From positions 20,770-84,769 of IMG/VR virus record IMGVR_UViG_3300031787_000052: a stretch of DNA of 64,000 nt. One strand, 5' to 3'. The number at the start of each line of letters is the position of its first letter. Position 1 is the first letter of the stretch. The DNA comes from a virus. The notes beneath the pieces are model-generated. The model was given only the letters and a program-made list of their open reading frames with translations. It was not told the origin of the DNA and did not search any database. This document shows, piece by piece, positions 61,337 through 64,000 of this stretch. A program made the translations under genes and the position numbers.

Positions 61337-62719
61337 TTAATTATTTTGTTGTTCTCTTTGTTTTCTTTTTTCAAGCAAATCTTTAATTCGCTGCCTGTTG
61401 TTTTCTTCTTTCTGTTCTTCAAGTCCCAAGAATGTTACTGAACTTTCAGTGTCAATCTCTAACATACCATTATCGAACTTACAGTTTTCGAACACAATAC
61501 CATCGTCACCAATTCTTGATTTAGTAATGGCAATAGTTGCAAGTTTCATCTCCTTTTGTTGTAAGGTTTTCGCCACCGATATAATAACGTGACCAACCTG
61601 TGCCTTCTTGATAGAACCTCCCATTTGGTCCGTGGTTACAACTTCAGAGGAGATAGAACTTCTATTACCTTGAGTAGCGGTCCATCCCACAAGATTTAAT
61701 TCGTGACACATCGCCTCAAATCCTCTCATAACTGAACCTTCACTCTTCCATTCATCACCCAAATTCTTATCTGGTACAATACAATCGATATAATCCAAAA
61801 CTACCATATCCAACTTTAAACCATCTGCAATCATCTTACGAAGTTGATTTTTGATTTGAAGCATTGTCAAAGTATCTGAAGGTAACTTTTTAAGTATAAG
61901 TTTATTTTCCATTTTACTTTGTACTTCACGAACCTTATCCATCACCTCGTCTTTCTTATTTGACAACTCATCAGGATGGACCTTTGTCCATAAAGTAATA
62001 TGCTTACGTTGGATAATTTTTGGGTTATCCTCGAAAAATATTTGAAGTACGTTATATCCCAAGTTAAATGAATGGTTTGCTATTTTGGTTAAGAAAGTTG
62101 ATTTACCAACTCCCGTGGGTGCTAATATAACTCCCAATTCTCCTTTGGCCAAACCTCCTTTCAACAATCTGTCGATACCCGGTATTCCCATAGGGATAGG
62201 GTGACGATAATCCTCATTTAACACATCATCGAGATTAGAGAACACATCAGCCATACCATCTTCTCTTTCACCAACTTGTAACGCTTCTCTGACCAACTCT
62301 TCAAGTTTGTCATAACTCTCAAATTCACCACCATCAATTACTTTTTGAGCTTTCGTAATCGCCTTTTGTAATTCTTGTTGTTTACAGAATTTGAGAGCCT
62401 TTTCTTGAACAAACTGTGAACCTTCGATTTGCACTTCCTTAATCTTGGTTATGGTATCCAAAACAATTTTAGATGCCAACTCTTGTTGTAACTCCGCCTT
62501 TGTTATTTGTTCTAACGTATCGAAAGTAGGTACGTGTTCGTACTTTGAGTGATACTCCCTAATCATTTGAATTATGATTTTGAAGTACTTGTTTTCGAAA
62601 TACTGTTGTTCTATAACGTCAATGATGGACCTTCCAAAATCCTTATCTACGATAATTTGATTTAATAATTGAACCTGAAAAGAAGACCCTAAATAATCGA
62701 AATTTTTGTTTGACGCCAT
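61337..62719 (-). CDS. gp41: Replicative DNA helicase, gp41/DnaB-like
   Basis: A 460-aa RecA-fold hexameric helicase. The N-terminal domain (1-145) is helical, and the core has Walker A ([15 protein letters not shown], near 200-214), Walker B ([13 protein letters not shown]), and a DnaB-type motif 4 region ([35 protein letters not shown]). The C-terminal tail is basic and Gln-rich. Length matches T4 gp41 (475 aa). It unwinds DNA ahead of the phage replisome with the primase encoded at 29962. It is followed by nrdB after five bases. Confidence 0.92.
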   Translation of the reverse strand: MASNKNFDYLGSSFQVQLLNQIIVDKDFGRSIIDVIEQQYFENKYFKIIIQMIREYHSKYEHVPTFDTLEQITKAELQQELASKIVLDTITKIKEVQIEGSQFVQEKALKFCKQQELQKAITKAQKVIDGGEFESYDKLEELVREALQVGEREDGMADVFSNLDDVLNEDYRHPIPMGIPGIDRLLKGGLAKGELGVILAPTGVGKSTFLTKIANHSFNLGYNVLQIFFEDNPKIIQRKHITLWTKVHPDELSNKKDEVMDKVREVQSKMENKLILKKLPSDTLTMLQIKNQLRKMIADGLKLDMVVLDYIDCIVPDKNLGDEWKSEGSVMRGFEAMCHELNLVGWTATQGNRSSISSEVVTTDQMGGSIKKAQVGHVIISVAKTLQQKEMKLATIAITKSRIGDDGIVFENCKFDNGMLEIDTESSVTFLGLEEQKEENNRQRIKDLLEKRKQREQQNN

Positions 62720-62748
62720 GAGAAATATATTGTTGTGTTAGATAAATA

Positions 62749-63201
62749 TTAGTGTTTCAAAGTAATTCCGGCGTACTCGTAAGATAATTTTTTTGACGAA
62801 AAGATGTCAGTTAAAGTTGAAAGTAGAGTTTTTATGTGTGGGCGGATATCCACGGTATATCTTATTTTAGGTGGGAAAACTTTGGCATCAATCTGATGCT
62901 GACAAATTGTCATGTCACCTTGTTTAATAAAGATGTTAAAGTGTTCGGGACCATCAGTATATGATGTGTCCAACACTGCCGGATTACTCTGAATTTCATA
63001 AGAGTGTTCAAGCATATAATCAATTGTTTTCATCTTCAATTGATGCATAAACATTCCTTTGAATTCGGCGAGATACTCAATTAACTCGGCTGAAAATTTA
63101 GCCGTGGGATTGTAATCTCTTACGTTAAAAAATCTTTGAACGATGATGTTATCATTTACCATCATCAAGAATTCCAATTTGGTTGAATCTTGTTCTTTCA
63201 T
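62749..63201 (-). CDS. Unknown protein between rnh and helicase
   Basis: A 150-aa soluble protein (LEFLMMVNDNIIVQRFFNVR, HFNIFIKQGDMTICQHQID, RPHIKTLLSTLTDIFSSKKL). It has mixed alpha/beta character and no Cys clusters or membrane segment. It follows rnh by four bases and precedes the helicase by 29, so it belongs to the DNA metabolism operon. I do not recognise it; the position suggests a replication-linked accessory protein. Confidence 0.55.
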   Translation of the reverse strand: MKEQDSTKLEFLMMVNDNIIVQRFFNVRDYNPTAKFSAELIEYLAEFKGMFMHQLKMKTIDYMLEHSYEIQSNPAVLDTSYTDGPEHFNIFIKQGDMTICQHQIDAKVFPPKIRYTVDIRPHIKTLLSTLTDIFSSKKLSYEYAGITLKH

Positions 63202-63205
63202 AAAA

Positions 63206-64000
63206 TTACTTTTTTGTTTTAAATTGCTTTTTTTCTTTTCTTGTTAGTTTCATAAACGGTTTAACGAAATTAACCCATGCTTCGTCATGTTTTGGGAGGA
63301 ATTTAAAGAACCCATCTTCCATCATCATTCTAATGAGGTTTCTGTGTCCCCTTCCTTCGGGGTCTAAAGTTTCACGATAATAAAGTTCGACTAATTCCTT
63401 ACCTTCTTCTGTGATTAACGGATTAGATAAATCAACGATTTTGTTGTTAATCTCAAAAAATTCATTTCCATAGATACCTGTTTTTGTTTTACCTGAAAGT
63501 AAGTTTTGTAACGCTTTGTTGTCTTTGTCCTCGGTCAATAAAACCTCGGCCCTTGTTAAAATATCGTTATAAGTAACCTCACGGTCAAGAATTTCAGGAA
63601 ATAATTTCAATAAAGTTTTCTCCCCCAAATAATAGATACCATCAATATTATCTGATTTGTCACCAGATATTATTTTATATGTTTTTACATTATAGTGCGG
63701 AATTTCCGCATCTTGTAACTTAATATAGTCACCCTTTTTATATGTCAATCTCTTATTAGGTGAGTATAGGGAAACGTTATCAGATATTAACTGTGTGAGG
63801 TCCCTGTCACCCGAGAAAATGGTTATAACTTCATCGTTTGCGATTTGACAGTAATAGGCGATAAGGTCATCCGCCTCATTGTTATTAATATCAACCTGAC
63901 GAACAAACATCTCCTCGAGATATTGTTTTACCCTATGTTTTTGTTCGTAAAATGAATCTTCTTTAAAGTCCTGACCAGGTTTTCTGTTCTCCTTGTATTG
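63206..64000 (-). CDS. rnh: RNase H / 5'-3' exonuclease (FEN family), start beyond window
   Basis: An ATG lies at 63910, but the same frame stays open to the right edge of the window and encodes more of the family (YKENRKPGQDF...EQKHRVKQYLEEMF), so the true start is beyond 64000. About 265 residues are visible. Motifs: NEADDLIAYY, IFSGDRDLTQLI (metal Asp residues), and the helix-hairpin region ISGDKSDNIDGIYYLGEKT that binds DNA behind the junction. The C-terminus is basic (KLTRKEKKQFKTKK). It removes RNA primers from lagging-strand fragments, as T4 RNase H does. Neighbouring helicase and nrd genes match that role. Confidence 0.9.
   Translation of the reverse strand, partial: QYKENRKPGQDFKEDSFYEQKHRVKQYLEEMFVRQVDINNNEADDLIAYYCQIANDEVITIFSGDRDLTQLISDNVSLYSPNKRLTYKKGDYIKLQDAEIPHYNVKTYKIISGDKSDNIDGIYYLGEKTLLKLFPEILDREVTYNDILTRAEVLLTEDKDNKALQNLLSGKTKTGIYGNEFFEINNKIVDLSNPLITEEGKELVELYYRETLDPEGRGHRNLIRMMMEDGFFKFLPKHDEAWVNFVKPFMKLTRKEKKQFKTKK

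Noticed and set aside
1-64000. tRNA, rRNA, insertion sequence or integrase genes
   Set aside because: Intergenic gaps are all under 100 bases and contain no cloverleaf-like structures. No transposase or integrase motif occurs in any frame that looks like a real gene.

Overview
The window is part of a large, AT-rich, T4-like (contractile-tailed, myovirus-type) phage genome whose host is most likely a member of the Bacteroidota, probably Flavobacteriia. T4-type genes give the phage assignment: gp46/gp47 recombination nuclease, gp41 helicase, gp61-like primase, RNase H/FEN, class I ribonucleotide reductase, baseplate gp6 and gp25. Host evidence is independent of gene similarity: a sigma-70 factor close to the Bacteroidota primary sigma; a promoter of exact Bacteroidota form (TTG, 19-nt spacer, TATCTTTG) at 4514-4543; A/T-rich starts without Shine-Dalgarno sequences; and SprB-like repeats, a domain of flavobacterial gliding adhesins, inside tail proteins.

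Layout. Almost everything is read from the minus strand, so the order of transcription runs from high to low coordinates. 64000-57932: rnh (cut by the window edge), a small unknown gene, helicase, nrdB and nrdA, closed by a hairpin terminator at 57905-57928. 57883-33251: baseplate and tail genes (an unknown gene, gp25, gp6, then very large structural proteins, several Cys-rich with PKD, carboxypeptidase-regulatory-like or SprB-like domains), followed by a RuvC-like nuclease. 29962-32647: a four-gene plus-strand island (primase, ParB-like protein, PD-(D/E)XK exonuclease, lytic transglycosylase). 29875-8941: a giant adhesin locus of seven genes, including a 3782-aa and a 1481-aa protein. 8894-4545: zinc ribbon, gp47, two small genes, a small basic protein and gp46. 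4498-3204: a small acidic protein and the sigma factor, driven by the host-type promoter and ended by a terminator at 3168-3193. 3142-1: membrane proteins and an amidase-like protein, a candidate lysis cassette.

How it fits together. The replication genes make nucleotides, unwind, prime and process DNA; gp46/47, the RuvC-like nuclease and the exonuclease handle recombination; the sigma factor probably redirects host RNA polymerase. The structural half builds the baseplate plus an unusually elaborate host-contact surface. Its most striking part is 11514-27321, where long Thr-Pro linkers (coding strand almost only A and C) string together repeated globular modules: seven propeller-like domains (P), Cys-pair domains (C), 'CCFP' domains (F), a single larger Cys domain and a terminal VWA-like domain with a MIDAS motif. 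The same modules recur at 35683-41676, so this is one shuffled domain kit spread over about 30 kb.

No gene-free stretch exceeds 100 bases. I found no tRNA, rRNA, CRISPR array, insertion sequence or reverse transcriptase. The genes at both window edges are incomplete. All family assignments come from reading motifs, not from searches.
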